Origin: Symsagittifera roscoffensis
Lineage: Eukaryota > Xenacoelomorpha > Acoela > Convolutidae
DNA length: 64,000 nucleotides
Assembly (NCBI RefSeq): GCF_963678635.1
Contig: NC_087064.1
Location: forward strand, 49,771,346-49,835,345
Reading direction: 5' to 3'
Part shown: positions 32,653-45,335 of the stretch, piece after piece
Layout of the letters: each line of letters begins with the position of its first letter
Position numbering within the stretch: the stretch's first letter is position 1
Notes under the pieces: model-generated
What the model was told of the DNA's origin: nothing
Seen by the model: only the letters and a program-made list of their open reading frames with translations
Databases searched by the model: none
Translations under genes and position numbers: made by a program

Positions 32653-34386
32653 TTAGTCGTCAGGGAAAAAGCCGTGAGGGAACCTATCGTGAATAGCGTC
32701 TGATGTAGTTAGTAATTTTGCTAGTTTGCGTATGATATTTTTAGTTTGCAGCAGTGGCCAAAGCAATTGTAGTGCTTTTATGGTTTTTAGTTCTTCGGTG
32801 CCTACTGCAAATTCATGAGGTGTGATCTGGATTAGATTGTAAATTTTATGATTGTGTTTAGTGTTGTGGATGAATTCTAAAATGGGTACTTCTATAGGTT
32901 GAATATATTCATGCGGAATGATCAGGGGTCTGGATTCTTCGTCGTTGAAGGTCTTCGTGAGGGGACAAAATATATACATTTGAGTGATTGGGTCATAACT
33001 CCGGAGGCTGCCTTGGAAGTTAGTGTTTTTAATGCAATACGTGAAGTTTAGGAAAAACGGTGAACTGTATTTGGAATTGATGAGTTGAAATCTGTGGTGA
33101 GTTTGTCGTGATGGTGTGTGTGTATGAAATTGATTTTGAATGAAACGATAATAAGTGTAGGCGTGTGTTTGCTTAGTTCTCAACATGATGTCGTGTGAGC
33201 AGTGCAAATCACGTTCTTTTGGTGTGAGGAAGTGAAAGGTTAGTGAAATTTTTTGAAATTTTTCGTGAAATCATTCGTATACTTGAATGTCTGATAGTGC
33301 TTCTGAAATAATGTGGTCATGCATTTTATCGAGTATATTAAGTGAGAATAAGTATGATGTTTTAATGAAAAATCTTTCTGTTATTTGTGGTTTTGCGAAT
33401 TGATCGTTGTCATGAAATTGGATTTGATACGATCTGATGATGTTATGATCATAATATTCAATTGAGTAGTCGTTAGCGCGAGGTGCAGTGAATGTTTTAG
33501 TAATTTTTTATATCCTACGTATGTAAATTGTATGGATGTTAGTGATGTGGTTAGAGAAAAAAATTCATTGATATTTCTTTCAATATCTACTGTGGTATTA
33601 AGGAGTGGTAGCGTAAGAGGGTTAGTGAAATTATAATAAGCTGTCCAATGAAGTGTTGGTATTAATACATGTTCGTATATGAAATGATGTGGTTCGGGGT
33701 TAAGATCGGATTGGTTTAAGGTGTATTGGGGAAAGAAAAGTAAGGCTATTTGAAGGTAATTTGGAGTATTGGTGTGGTCTGGATGGTTAACATATTCTCG
33801 GGCAGTTCCGGGTTTGGATGGGAAAGTGTGATTTGGGATTTTCCTTTTAAAAGTTCTATAAGCACGACTAGTACTAGTGGAAGTTTCTGTTGAAGTGGAT
33901 GATTGAGCTAATGATGGAGTATAGTCTGAAATTGGTGTAGGTGTTGGTGGATTTGATGATGTTAATGTTGATGATAGTTGGTGAATCGTCAGATTGTGGG
34001 GAGATAGCAATTGTTGTTGGAGTGTTATAAAATTATCTAGTTCTTGGGAAATTTGAATATTATCTGGGGAGTTGTTGGTTGAGCGCTCAACATTGAATGG
34101 GGAGTAGGTTGAGGTTACTTGAGAAGGAGTGTAGGGAGATGTATGTTGGCTTTGGGGTAGGATAGGTCGGAAGGGAGGTTTTGAGAATGTTGTTGAGCTG
34201 GTCGGGGTATGAAATTGTTGTATAAATTGTGATATCTGAGTTAGTGTCAGAATTCATGCCTGATGATGTCTTAGTTTGTGGTGAATCAGGTGGCGGAAAA
34301 GCAAAAAGTGAGATAATAGGGAGTGGATTTTGAAGGTTGGCAGGGTGGGAGTTTGATCGGTGGAGTGATCCAACTTGTCTGCTCAT
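32653..34386 (-). pseudogene. Accessory ORF downstream of env, broken into three open blocks
   Basis: Minus-strand blocks 34386-34087, 34010-33381 and 33207-32653 run in the same direction with short gaps, suggesting one original protein of roughly 550-600 residues. The first block and the start of the second are rich in Ser, Thr, Pro and Asn (low-complexity linker). The last block has the NFTYCIK...SYDPITQMYIFCP pattern and ends in FFPDD. It has no match to any family I know. The relic at 5526-5880 in a separate element copy keeps the same pattern, which argues for a real, element-encoded protein. Function unknown. Confidence 0.55.
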
Positions 34387-34464
34387 CGTGGGCTAAAAAA
34401 ATGATTATTTTGAGATTGAAAGGTGGTGGTATGGCGCTGTTCAATGATCTGTTTGTATGTATTG

Positions 34465-37400
34465 TCAATTGGAGGGTGTATTGTCACTATATGTATGTTG
34501 GATGGGGCTTTGTATATGGCTGGGTGTGAAGCTTGGAGGGTTTGTGATTGCTAAAATCCGAAAATTTCGTGAGGCTAATGATAATGGGTGATTATGATGT
34601 AGATTTGGTAAATGGGGTGCCGTAGGTAATGCATTTGTATTATTATTTGAGTCATCGTATGTGTTGGGATTTGTTGATAGTTTTGTTTTATATTCTTTAA
34701 TTTGTGCATCTAAGAGGATTTTGTTTATTGATGATGAAAATATTCCAAAAAATCCTGCAAATAATATGCGTGCTACGCTGGCTTGTCGGTTTACTTGTGT
34801 ATGTATGGCGCATGTGTTATAGATTCCTTTTGGTAATGAGAAAAGAAATCCAATAAAGTAAACATTGCGTATAATATAGTCAATCTTTTTAAGATGTAAT
34901 ATGGCCATCCTAGAAAGGCTAAGACTTCGTTTTTAAGATTTACAAAACTAAAAATATTGATTCGTGATATATCTTGTGGTCGACATTTTTCACCCTTTAT
35001 ATAAATGTAATCTTTGATGTCTTGAAAACATCCGCTGTAATCTTTTGCATAAATGTCTGAAAATCATGCTGTTTCTGCAAGTTTTCGTAAGTTTTGGTCT
35101 TTTGATTGTCGTTGTGTCGTGTCCATTTTTGTAACTAGTTCCTGAAATTGTTGTGTACGAATGTGATGTTGTATGTCTGATTTTGAATATATACCTATCG
35201 ATTGTAAATCAATATTTGGATTGGGGGCTTTAGCTTGAATGCTTTCGGGTGAATTTTTTTTAAATGGTGGCATCAATGTTGGGTATGGTGTTAGGTGATA
35301 GTATTTATCTTCGTCGGGTTTTAATTGTACAACGTTGTGACTGTTTTCTGGTCCACATGGTACTGCTGTGTCCCAAAAATATGTTCGTCTTGAGAGTGTA
35401 TCAATAAAATATACTTTATGTTTTTATAGAATATGGGGATTCTTTTGTAACATCTTTCATCTTCAAAAACGTATAAAGGTGATACTTTTTTGGTACAAGT
35501 GTAATACCATAAAATATTTCCTTCATAATCAAAAAAATTTGATCTATTTTCGGATAACAAATATCTTCCAAATGGTGTTTTGAGAACTGCTAGTGCTAGT
35601 GACTGTAGAATTTGTGTTCTTTCAAGTTCACATAGTTGATGTAGTGTTTCTAATTCTGAGAGTGACATTTCTTGAAAAATTCTGCTTATTGTATAATCTA
35701 GTTCCATATCTAAAAGTATATCATAGTGAATTGTGCAAAAACATGTGCGTTTCATAAGTGATATTTCTTGTAACCGTGTACTATCTTCGTCCTGTGGTTT
35801 TAATTTTTCACCTATTCGTCCTATGTTTTTCTGAAATTTTACTGAGACATAAGGGTTTCCGTCGGTAAGTGAATAAGATGTGGCCATAGGGTCTACAATT
35901 AGATGTCCTGTATTCATGTCGAACCATGTTTGTACTCGAGAAGGATTTCTGAGTACTGTGTTTTGTAAATTGGTTTTTTATATTCACTTGCTAGTTCTGT
36001 TTCTGGGTATATTTGAAATCGAGTTAGTTTATATTCTATATTGTGGAGATTCCTAAATTTGTTGTTATTATTTCTAATTTGATCAGGGTTGACTTCTTCA
36101 AATGCGATTGTTTCAATAATATATTTTTGGTGAAATTTAATCGTTCTAGCGTGTATCCTTGCTACTTGAAAAACTGTGCAGGTTTCTTCAGGAAACCATA
36201 CAATGGTTGCTTGTGTTCGTGTTGTAGGATCGCAGTATCCTTGGTCATTTTTGCAAGGCAGTCAAATGCCTTGGTAAAGAATTGTGTCGTCTTTTAAATC
36301 TCGTGTAAGTTGTACTTTCTCAAGTTGTATTTTCATGTCAAAAAACATTATTTCTTGATATCCTTTATTTTTTGTATCTGCTTTGCAATTTGAGGGATCA
36401 TTTATACCTATATGTGGTATCCAGTGTTTATCATGTAGATCGTATGTCAATCTTCCCTGTGTTTCATGAAAGGGGAAATTTGTGTCTAGTCTTATGTGAC
36501 CTTGGTGTTTTTCAAGTTCTGCTTTATGTGCTAAGTCTGGGAAAACTTGAAAATTTACAAGTTTTCTATTTGTTCCTACGTTTTGTGCTAAGTTTAGTCG
36601 TCTAAGTTCATTTTTACACTCTTGAATGCTAAGATGTAATAATATTTCTATATTACTCTGATAGAAAGATTCGTGGTCTAGTCGGTTTTTATTTCCGTTT
36701 GAGACTTGCGAGCAATGTACTTTCTTTTCGGAAAATGTTGCTGTAAACTTGTATCCTGTTAATGTTGTTGATCGGGCTTTTGAATATAGTGTGGCTACTA
36801 TATTTGTTGTTTCTATCGCTTGTGGTTCGGATTCGCATTGTGTGACTTGATTTATAGAGTATTTGTTCAGCGTTTTTTGTTTGTTTTCTTCGCAATCATA
36901 ATGTGTTACTTACAATCTCTGGTCCTGTGCGAGGAGACGGATTTGTATTTTGTTCGGAAAAATTTAGAAAAAGTAGGTGTTGAAATGTGAATACTTTTAA
37001 AATATACATGTGTAAGATAGTCCGGAGTACGGGTTATAAAAGGTAATATCTCCAATTGTGTTTTTGGTATATCTATCGTATTCGTATATAACTTCAATTG
37101 TTATAAATGGGGGAGGTAGTGATTGAGCTGTTATATTTGGTGGGCTCAAGAAGAAAGGATGTTGAACAATATTATTAAATCTGACTGTGATTTCAATTTT
37201 TATTTGGAGACTATTTTGTTGAAGTATTTGAATGTTGTGTTCTTGAATACTTTTGTGAATATCTTGGTGGTGATCTTGGTTGTGGTGATGGAAGTGAGAG
37301 TGTTTCTGGCAGGGATGATAATGTTGTATCAGAAGAAATATCTATTGGTTCATTTACTATATTTGGTTCACCTTGAGTGTATGACTGTGTTGTCCAATAT

Positions 37401-37940
37401 GATAGTCTTTCGGTGGTATCTGGGGGGTTAAAAGGATTTTCTCGAATTTGTTCGGATGTTGGAGTTGATCCTAGATAGTCTGATGGAATATTTGAGATGC
37501 TTTGTTGTGAAGCAAATGTAGGAGTTTCTGGTAGGGTACTACTTGAAAGTTCTGAGGTAGTTGGTGTTGGTGATTGGGGTATATTAAATGGACTCTGGGG
37601 GTTTGAAATTTTCTATTTCTTCTTGGGTGTATGATTTGTCTATTTATTTCAAGTGTGTTTTGATTTTGGCTAATATGACTTACTCGATTAAGATCTTGTT
37701 GTAAGGTGGGATATAAATTATATGTTGGTTCACTTAAACATGCTTGGCGATGAACTGGTTCTAATGGTTCAGATAATCGTGCGTGTCGTTCTTCAAAAGT
37801 GTATGGATTGTCTTGAAAAGAAATACGTGTTGATGGTTGGGGATTGTTTGTAGTTGTAGGTGTTATTGGACTGTCTTGGGATGTAGTTGTTGGGGGCTGG
37901 TTTGGTGGTGGTTGATTAGCAATTTTGGAAAGATATCTGG
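34465..37940 (-). pseudogene. Envelope-like glycoprotein region of the LTR element, disrupted
   Basis: On the minus strand a Pro-rich segment (about 37940-37400) is followed by ectodomain-like blocks at 37097-36906, 36895-36689, 36450-36262, 35917-35321 and 35276-35064. After these come a hydrophobic segment and a tail at 34908-34465. Landmarks are an ETCTVFQVA stretch near 36170, MNTGHLIVDP near 35910, ENRSNFF near 35560, ERCYKRIPIFY near 35450 and GEKCRPQD near 34985. From memory these recall envelope genes of invertebrate gypsy-like elements with a class III (chuvirus-like) fusion fold. That assignment is tentative. Disruptions include stops at the ends of the 36906, 36262, 35321 and 35064 blocks and a frame change near 34.86 kb within the hydrophobic part. 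The copy is not functional. Confidence 0.5.
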
Positions 37941-37999
37941 GTGTTTAATTTTTTTTGCAAAATTTGTGTTTTTTATAATATTCTTCAATAAAAAGTATC

Positions 38000-39280
38000 A
38001 ATTTAATAGTTCCTAGGGCAATAGTGACTATTGCCTTTTTTATACATTATACATTGTCATAATGAGGGAGATCAAAAATGTGAGGAAAATTATGAACGAA
38101 AGAAAAATATCTGTTCGACTGAAAATAGTTCGTATCATTTAAATAGATTTTATATATTCGTACCTGTAGATGTGGTCAAGGATTTGGAAGAGTTGGAGGT
38201 ATATTTCAAGTAGTGAATAGAAAACTAAAAAAATATTACAAAAAAATTATAGAAATGATTATTAGAGATTCAAAAATTTCAATGAAAAAGAATATCAAAA
38301 ATTTAAATAGGTTGAAAAATTTTGTGGCAAAGTTTAGAAATTTTTGTTTTATGTGATCAACTGTTAAGGAAAGAAGCATTTGGAAAATGATTTAATCGTC
38401 GAAAATTTTTTAAAGTTTTGAGGCGAAATTCAAGTGTGGTCGGAATATTTATTGATTTTTTGACAAGTGGGTTGAGTTTTGTCAAAAATTGTTGTGGGCT
38501 ATTTTTTGGTGTTCGGGAGGTCTTCATAGTATTGTTTTTTTTTGTTGGATAATTGGGGTTATCTTTGGAATATTTAAACTTTAGGCCAAATGATCATAGG
38601 TCTTTTTTACTTTAGGCTAATTTGACTTTTTTGGTTGGAGGACTTTTGAGGTCTGAGTTGGTAAAATATTGTTGATTTTTGCATAATCTGACAGGGGAGG
38701 GATGTAATATTGAAGTAGTGTTTATTTTAGTTGTCAAGTTTTAGCAAGTTGCTTATTTTTGACCTGGAGGTTGTAAAGTTATAGTTTTATATATGCCTGG
38801 AGATTAATTTCTATCCGCTAATGAGAGATATTCGTAGAGATATAAAGGTGGCAATTTGAACGATTTCTATTGGCTGAATTTGAAGCATTTTATTGGTTAT
38901 TTTCAGCATGATTTTATAGAAATGCAAAATTTTAAAAAGATTTAAAAAAATGTGTACTGTAATCTAAATTAAGGTTGTTCATGAAATTCAACTTTCTTCA
39001 TTATTTTAGACTGTGGAATGAATGTCTTATAGTTTTTTCGTGGTTGACTTCTAAGACGTGATGATTCTCTATGTTCGGATTTTTGTTATTGATCCTGTGT
39101 TAAGAGTTTTTGTGTTAGTTTTTTTTCTTTCTTTTTGAGATATTTTTGGTTCTGGTGTGTTTGATTTTTGAGGGTCCTCATTTTGTTGTTGAATTTTTTT
39201 TTGTATTTTTTGTGGTATTAACGTTTTGATTTTGTTATATTTGTGGTTTATTTTGAACGATGTGTAAATCTGAGTGAGTT
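38000..39280. other. Spacer between integrase and envelope-like region of the element
   Basis: About 1.2 kb of very AT-rich sequence with no conserved frame on either strand. A splice site for an envelope message would be expected here, but I cannot identify one. Confidence 0.4.
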
Positions 39281-40861
39281 AATTCGCGGAGTGCATATTC
39301 TTTTGGGTAATAGGGTAATAAGTTGTTGCGGTGTTGAATGATGTCTTTTTTATTTTGATCAGTAATTTTGTATGTTACTTCAGTTGGTTTATCAATTATC
39401 TGGTAGGGTACTTTCCGAAGTGGTTGTAGTTTTTTGGAGGTTTTTTGGTGTATTAAAATTAGGTATTAAAACAAATGTTCCAATTCTTAAGTCTGTGGCT
39501 GGCATGAAGCGTGAATTAATTTGGTTATTTATATTTTGTCTTTGTAACAATTTTTTTGTTACTTTTTGGTAGAGTCCATTGTGTTTTTATCTCTTTTTAA
39601 AATCCATTCGGTATGTGTACCGGAGGCTAATTTCAAAATTTGTGGATGGTGAAAGTGGTCTTCATCATGTGTGTAAGGGTAGATTATAACAAATTGAATC
39701 TTTATTTGGTTGACAATATCCTTGTTGATTTTTATGGGCATTTACTGTAAACATAATTCGTTTTCGTGGTTTTTGATAGAAAACCATTTCATATGGTGAC
39801 ATTCCTAGAGTTGTTGTGATTTGAGAATTGTAGGATAATGGGAATAATTTTACATCTGTTGAACATTCAGTGTATCGTGTATCATTTCCATTAATGATGC
39901 ATCGAAGATATTCTTGTAGTGAACGGTTCATACCTTCGACTAATCCATTTGTCCAAGGTGCATGAGATGTACGTGGTTTATGTTTAATATTATACAGGTG
40001 GCGTAAAGTGATGGTTTCGTTATTTATGAATTCTGTTCCATTATCTGTGACTAGTATTTCGGGCAGTCCGAAATTAGCTATCCAATGTTCGTAAAGTGTT
40101 GTATATGCGTAATAAGCATTAAAATGTGGTAATGGGTTGAGTGCTACGTAGTGCGTAAATGCATCAACAATGACCATAATATAAGAATTTCCTTCGGAGG
40201 ATGGTGAAATTGGTCCTTTTGTGTCAAATGAAATTCTATGATTGAAATAAAGACTTTGTCGTTTAAAATCTCGTTTTGGTGCTATTTGTTTTTAATTTGG
40301 ATAAGGTTTATTCAATTGACATGCAATGCAATTGATGCATAATACTTTGATCCAAGTTGGTGCATTTGGGAAGTAAAAATTTTGTGTAAAATTTGAATAT
40401 ATCTTTTCTGATCCTGAGTGTCCTTTTGTATGTTATGTATGGGATATGTTAAATGCTATCAGCATCATACTGAGGGGGAGACAGGATACTTTAGAATCGG
40501 GTGTCTGATATTCTAAAAGGTCTGTAATTTCATTAATAGTTGTATTGTTATATTTTCTGAAGTATCGGAGGAGTGTTTTATTTCCTAGTATTGTTGTATC
40601 AGCTTTTGTTGGTTTAGTTTTATACTTGTGCCATGATTTGATTTGTCGAATTACGGGATCAAAGTTTTGATATTTTTGTAGTAACTGTAGTTTAATTTTT
40701 TCTGTTGGTGGTAGAAAAACATTTTCAACTCCTAATTTTGATAAAGGGATTGGATCGAATGGGTCATGAAGATCAAAAACTTGATTTATTGTGTATTTTG
40801 AATCATTTATTGGTGGTCCTGATAAATTTATTTTGTCAGTTAAATTTTCTTTTTCTATCAA
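39280..40861 (-). pseudogene. Integrase region of the LTR element
   Basis: In minus-strand order: an upstream segment (40861-40433); a zinc-binding HHCC module near 40440-40310 (HTKGH ... CINCIACQ); the DDE core in the open block 40177-39665 with VDAFTHY, VTDNGTEF and NGLVEGMNR supplying the two Asp and the Glu; and a C-terminal PYQIIDKPTEVTYKI-like segment near 39400. The integrase would insert the cDNA into the genome. The frame changes at least twice between these pieces and the C-terminal part contains stops, so this copy is dead. Confidence 0.8.
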
Positions 40862-41049
40862 TGGAAAGGTGTTTTTTCTGTGTGGTTGTTGTTTGATTGT
40901 CTTTTGTTGGGTATTTTTTTTAATCCAATGTGAATAAGGAATTGGTTTGAATGTGGGTTTTCCTAAAAGCTCTACTTCATAGTGATTGTTTTGACAATCT
41001 AATTAGAGTGAAAATGTTTTAAGTTATTTATTTGTGAATGGTCTATGTC

Positions 41050-41577
41050 AATTTTTACTGCTTATTTGCATTCTAATCTTGGTGATGTTTCATTTTTTGC
41101 AAGATAGAATTTAATATTTTGTGGCAATTTAACTGTAGTTTTTCGTGTAAATAGTTCAGATGGTGTATTTCTACTTAATGTATCTGGTAGTGCAAGATTT
41201 TTATCTGCTGTCCAAACTATATGTAAGTTTGGGAAATTCATTAAAAATAATTGAAATCTGTAAACTCTATGGTTTGGATTTGATTTCTGTGTGAAACGAA
41301 ATATTATTGGTTTGTGATCTATAAATAGAACTGTTGTATGTTTTGATCCAAGTATCAGAAATTCGTACTCGGTAAGTGTGTATTTTATAGCTGTGCATTA
41401 TCTCATGAGAGCCGAGAGTCGTAGTTCAGCTTGTGTAAATAAGCGAGAGTTTGCTGATATAAGATTCATTTTATTTGTTCCACTGTGTGATCGTAAAAAT
41501 GCTGCGCCGATGCCAAAATTTGAAGCATCGCACATTGCGTAAAGTGGTTCATTTGGATCTGGGATTGTATTTGATAT
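41050..41577 (-). pseudogene. RNase H region of the LTR element
   Basis: The minus-strand reading shows a GIGAAFLR segment near 41500, a TAIKYTLTEYE segment near 41390, an IDHKPIIF segment near 41320 and TADKNLALPDTLSRN near 41200. This is the usual Ty3/gypsy RNase H succession. A stop interrupts it near 41400. Confidence 0.7.
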
Positions 41578-42650
41578 TTATTCTGTTAACAATTTTTTAA
41601 TTTCTTTGAATCTTGTTTGATATTTGGTAGTCCATTCGAAGTTATTTTGCTGTCTAAGGATGTTATAGAAAGGTCTTAAGTATAATTGCATTTTGTATAC
41701 ATATTTACTTAGGAAGTTTAACATTCCAAGAAATTCTTGGATTTTCTTTTTATTCGTGGGTGGTTGAAGTTGTTGAATTGCATGTATTCGTGATTTCAAT
41801 GGAGTTATAGTTTTTCTTTCAAAATGTGGCCAAGAAACTTTACGCGTGTTAGGAAAAAAGGTGACTTATCTGGGGCTGCTTTCAAGTTTTCATTTTTGAG
41901 TATTTGATGATATTGTTCTAAAATTGTACACATTTCGTCTTTCGGTTGTGACTGCATAAAAACATCGTCTAAGTATGTGATAGCATGTTTTTTTATTATA
42001 AGTGGTCTAAAAATTTTACTCATAAAAGCTGAAAAAGCTGCTGGTCCTATGGATATTCAAGAGAATAATCTATTGAATTCGTATTGTTGACTTCCAATAA
42101 CGAATTGTGCTACCCGTCGTGATTGTTCATCTAATGGCATTTGATTATATGCACTATTCATATCCGCGGTTGCGAAGTATTTACCATTTATTTTTGTTAG
42201 AATTACTTCAAAAGGTTCAATGGGCCAATTGCATTTTGATTCGTCTATAAGTGAATTGAGGTATCTAGCATCTAGAACGATTTTTAGTGATTCTCCTTTA
42301 GCTAAAATGATAACTGGGTTGATAAATGTATTACCTTTTTTTTTACTGGTGATAATTTTTCATATTTTTCTAAAATGTCAAGTAATCTGTTTACTTTATC
42401 TTGTAAATATATCGGTACTTTAATTGCTCTTTGCTTTTAGAAAACTGCGTCAAGTTTTAAAGGTAAATGTAATAATGAACTAATTTTTCCAACATAGAAT
42501 TTGGATGTTGCATAAACTGTTGGATATTTTAATAATAGTTCGCCTAATTTGTAGATTTCGTTTTGTGTTACTTGAGTGTGTTGAAAATTAAACATTATTA
42601 AAAAAAATTTTGTTGTTCTTCCGTATAATCTGATATTTTAAACGTTGGTT
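41578..42650 (-). pseudogene. Reverse transcriptase region of the LTR element
   Basis: Minus-strand motifs in order: LDARYLNSLID near 42265, ATADMNSAYNQMPL near 42160, the catalytic YLDDVF near 41965 (Y.DD box intact), KSPFFLTRVKFLGHIL near 41840, then the connection segment EFLGMLNFLSKYV in the block 41799-41578. Stops at 42437-42439 (TAA) and 42057-42059 (TGA) and a frame change near 41.80 kb break the reading frame. It belongs to the Ty3/gypsy type by its order with RNase H and integrase. Confidence 0.85.
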
Positions 42651-42654
42651 TAAA

Positions 42655-43197
42655 TTATGGTGTTTTTGTGAAATAGTCAGTGTTTCTTTTTTTGTTGGTT
42701 ATTATGTTGTTTATTGATAATTTTTCATTAAGAATTGTGGATTGGCATATATCTAATAATTGTAATATGTTATTGACTCGATATGCGACTTCATTTGTGG
42801 GTAATGTTGTGGCATTTGTTTCACAGTATCCTAAGAGTCCTAAGGGTAGTGTTATCTGGTATGGTGAATTGTTAAACACGTGTAATGAAATAATATCTGA
42901 GTTTGAATGTTTCATATATTTTATGGATGAAATCATGATTCGAAAAAATGTACGGATGGGTTTATATTCAAGGTCTGACATAAAGAGATGTTGTTTGTTT
43001 TGGGCTTTATCGTACTGGTGGACTTGTTTGATTGAAAAGTTATATACATTTCCTGATAGTAGTTTCAGGTATTTTCGTTCTTGGTTGTATATAGGATAAA
43101 ATTTGGAGAAAAATGGTGGTTGTTTGTTTAATCTTTGAAAGAATGTTAAGGATGTGTTTTTTGTTCTTGTGTACTTATCTTTTAATAAAGTTTGCAA
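42655..43197 (-). pseudogene. Protease-RT linker of pol
   Basis: A 180-codon open minus-strand block between the protease and the RT fingers. It includes FNNSPYQITLPLGLLGYCET, a beta-rich segment like those preceding RT in gypsy-type pol. No catalytic motif of its own. Confidence 0.55.
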
Positions 43198-43297
43198 TTT
43201 AAAATTATTATTGTGGAAATATACTTAGTTATTAATGGTATGCCAATGATATTGTGTTTTATGTCGGTAATGTGGAATGTTTGTTTAAATGGTTTGC

Positions 43298-43798
43298 TTA
43301 GTATTTTATTTTGTTCCATTGTTCTAGTGGGAACAAGGAAAAGTTAATTCCATATTTTACTAATGTTGAGCCTTGTGCTGTTGCTAATTTGCTGGCTGTT
43401 TTTATAGTTGTCAGAATTGGGTGTAACGTTTTGATTTCATTCCAAGTAGGGATGTTAATGATATTTGATTCTGCTCCTGAGTCAAATAAAAAATCTATTT
43501 TAATGATCCGGTGGTTGAAATTCTTTTTATTTTTTGGACTGTCTAAGAGAAATGGAATTGTCCAAATTTTTTCTCTTTGTTGTTCTTTTTGTATATTTTG
43601 ATATATGTGGTTTGTACTTCGTCTTTTTTGGGGTTTAATTACAGTGTTAATTCTATGTACTTCTTGTTCAGTTGGTACATTATTACTAATAGGTGTAGTG
43701 TAGTAATTTTTAAGAAGTTCCAATTGATTTTCGTAAATGTGTGAATTGAAAGGTAGTTCATATATAATAGGTTCGTAGTCGTCTTTGACTGTGATCAT
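43298..43798 (-). pseudogene. Retroviral-type aspartic protease region
   Basis: Open minus-strand block of 166 codons with FLFDSGAESNIINI (the D-S-G active-site loop, flanked by hydrophobic strands) near 43500-43450. Downstream a LATAQGSTLVKYGI segment fits the second half of the protease domain. The frame is lost on both sides (upstream near 43.80 kb, downstream at 43298), so it is isolated from gag and RT. Confidence 0.75.
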
Positions 43799-44369
43799 AT
43801 TAACTGAGATAGTGTTATTTGTATCACTTTCGCTGTCTGTTGATTCATAATTAATGTGTTTTAATTTTAATTCGGTACTTTCTGTATTGTCAATACCAGG
43901 GGGATCTGAAGTTGTTTCTTCAGTTGTTTTTACCGGATTAATTTGTCTTTGATGTTCCGGTGTGTTACTTTTATAATGGTGTTGGGAATCAGGGTAGCGA
44001 TTATTGTTCCAAAAGGGGATTGAGAATAATTCCTTCGATTGTTATAATTGGGATTCCTATTTTGTGAGTTGTTTCGTGATCTTTTATAGTAGTTATTGTT
44101 ATTTGTTTCAATGATAAATGGATCTGTTGTATGAATTGATTCTTGATCTATTGTTTTGATAACGTTGATTTCGATTATTGGAATAGCTTCTATTTCTATT
44201 GTTTGAATAGTTTCTGTTTCTATTGTATGATGAATTTAGTGATCTATCATTTGAATAGTGTCTATTCCTAGAATTTGAATGAGAACTGGTATCAAACAAA
44301 TCTGTTATAGGGTGATTGGTTTCTTGAGTGATTTGAATTATTTGGGAGTTGTTTACCTGAGCTGTTGTT

Positions 44370-44700
44370 ACTATGTATGTTTTTGTTTGGTAAATTTTGG
44401 TCTTTTTTCATGTATTGATAGAATGATTTCTTTGGTTCTTTGTACTTCTGTGGTTTGTTCTGGTTATCTTGTTTTTGTCTACATTCGGCAATGCTATGTC
44501 CGTATTTTTGGCAATAAATACACCATTTTTTGAAAGATGGTTTACCTTTGAAATTTGGGTTTTTCTCATTTATGTTTAAAATTTAAGTAATTTTTTCAGT
44601 TAGATCTAAATCTGAATCTTGTATGTTGTTTATATGTGTAGTATTTGTTTCGATTCTATTGACGTATTGTAGTTTTCTAAAACCTATATCTGGTTCTCGA
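44370..44700 (-). pseudogene. Gag nucleocapsid with intact zinc knuckle
   Basis: Minus strand CIYCQKYGHSIAEC (CX2CX3GHX4C) near 44530-44485, followed by a Lys/Gln-rich tail. An in-frame TAA lies upstream at about 44585. The same segment, with one knuckle Cys turned into a stop, is amplified at 15411-16754. Confidence 0.8.
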
Positions 44701-44705
44701 ATTGA

Positions 44706-45335
44706 TCAGGGATGTGATGCTCTCTTTTTAGTAGCTATTTTTCTTAATTGGGGTGTTGGAGTCATCATTAAAATATTTGTCAATTTCGTGTTTTTGTAAT
44801 CATGAGTGTTCAGTGAATATGCTTTTCGAACTAGTGTTTCAATTCTAACTGCCAATGGTTTAATTGTTTCGTTTGGTAGTCTGCGATTTTCATTACATAA
44901 AACTCTTTGGTGTTGTTTATTTCTTTCAGAATCAAACATTTTTGATAATTCTTGTGTAAATCTTTTCCAATCTGTTTTTATATCTATTGGTAAAATAGAA
45001 AACCATTTCTGGGCTGCGCCATCAAGTGTTGTTTGGATTAACGCTGTGTGTCTATGCATCCAATTTTGATGGAGTGGTGTATTAATTGGTTCAGGTCCGA
45101 TATTTAAATTTGCTGTGACTGCGTTTAAATAGTCTTCTACAGAATATTCAGGGTCTGTGCCTGTGAATACCAGTAATGGTTTATTTGATGTTATTGATGA
45201 TCCACCCATGAGATATGGATTCATGGTCATCTGTATTGATTCTGCGGCATTTGGTATTTGTAAAAAATTTGTCAATTGATTTTTTGATATTTCATGTTGT
45301 TGTAAATAATATGGTAATGGTATTTCATTTTGCAT
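44706..45335 (-). pseudogene. Gag capsid domain of the LTR element
   Basis: A 209-codon open block matching the retrotransposon gag (capsid) pattern. It contains GTDPEYSVEDYLNAV, a GAAQKWFSILP segment, DWKRFTQELSKMF and a RRLPNETIKPLAVRIETLV helix, ending at a TGA just before the nucleocapsid. Capsid proteins of this type assemble the intracellular particle. Confidence 0.75.

Noticed and set aside
44706-45335. Host capsid-like (domesticated gag) gene
   Set aside because: It is flanked by degraded pol and LTRs in the right order and ends at a premature stop, so it is part of the dead element.
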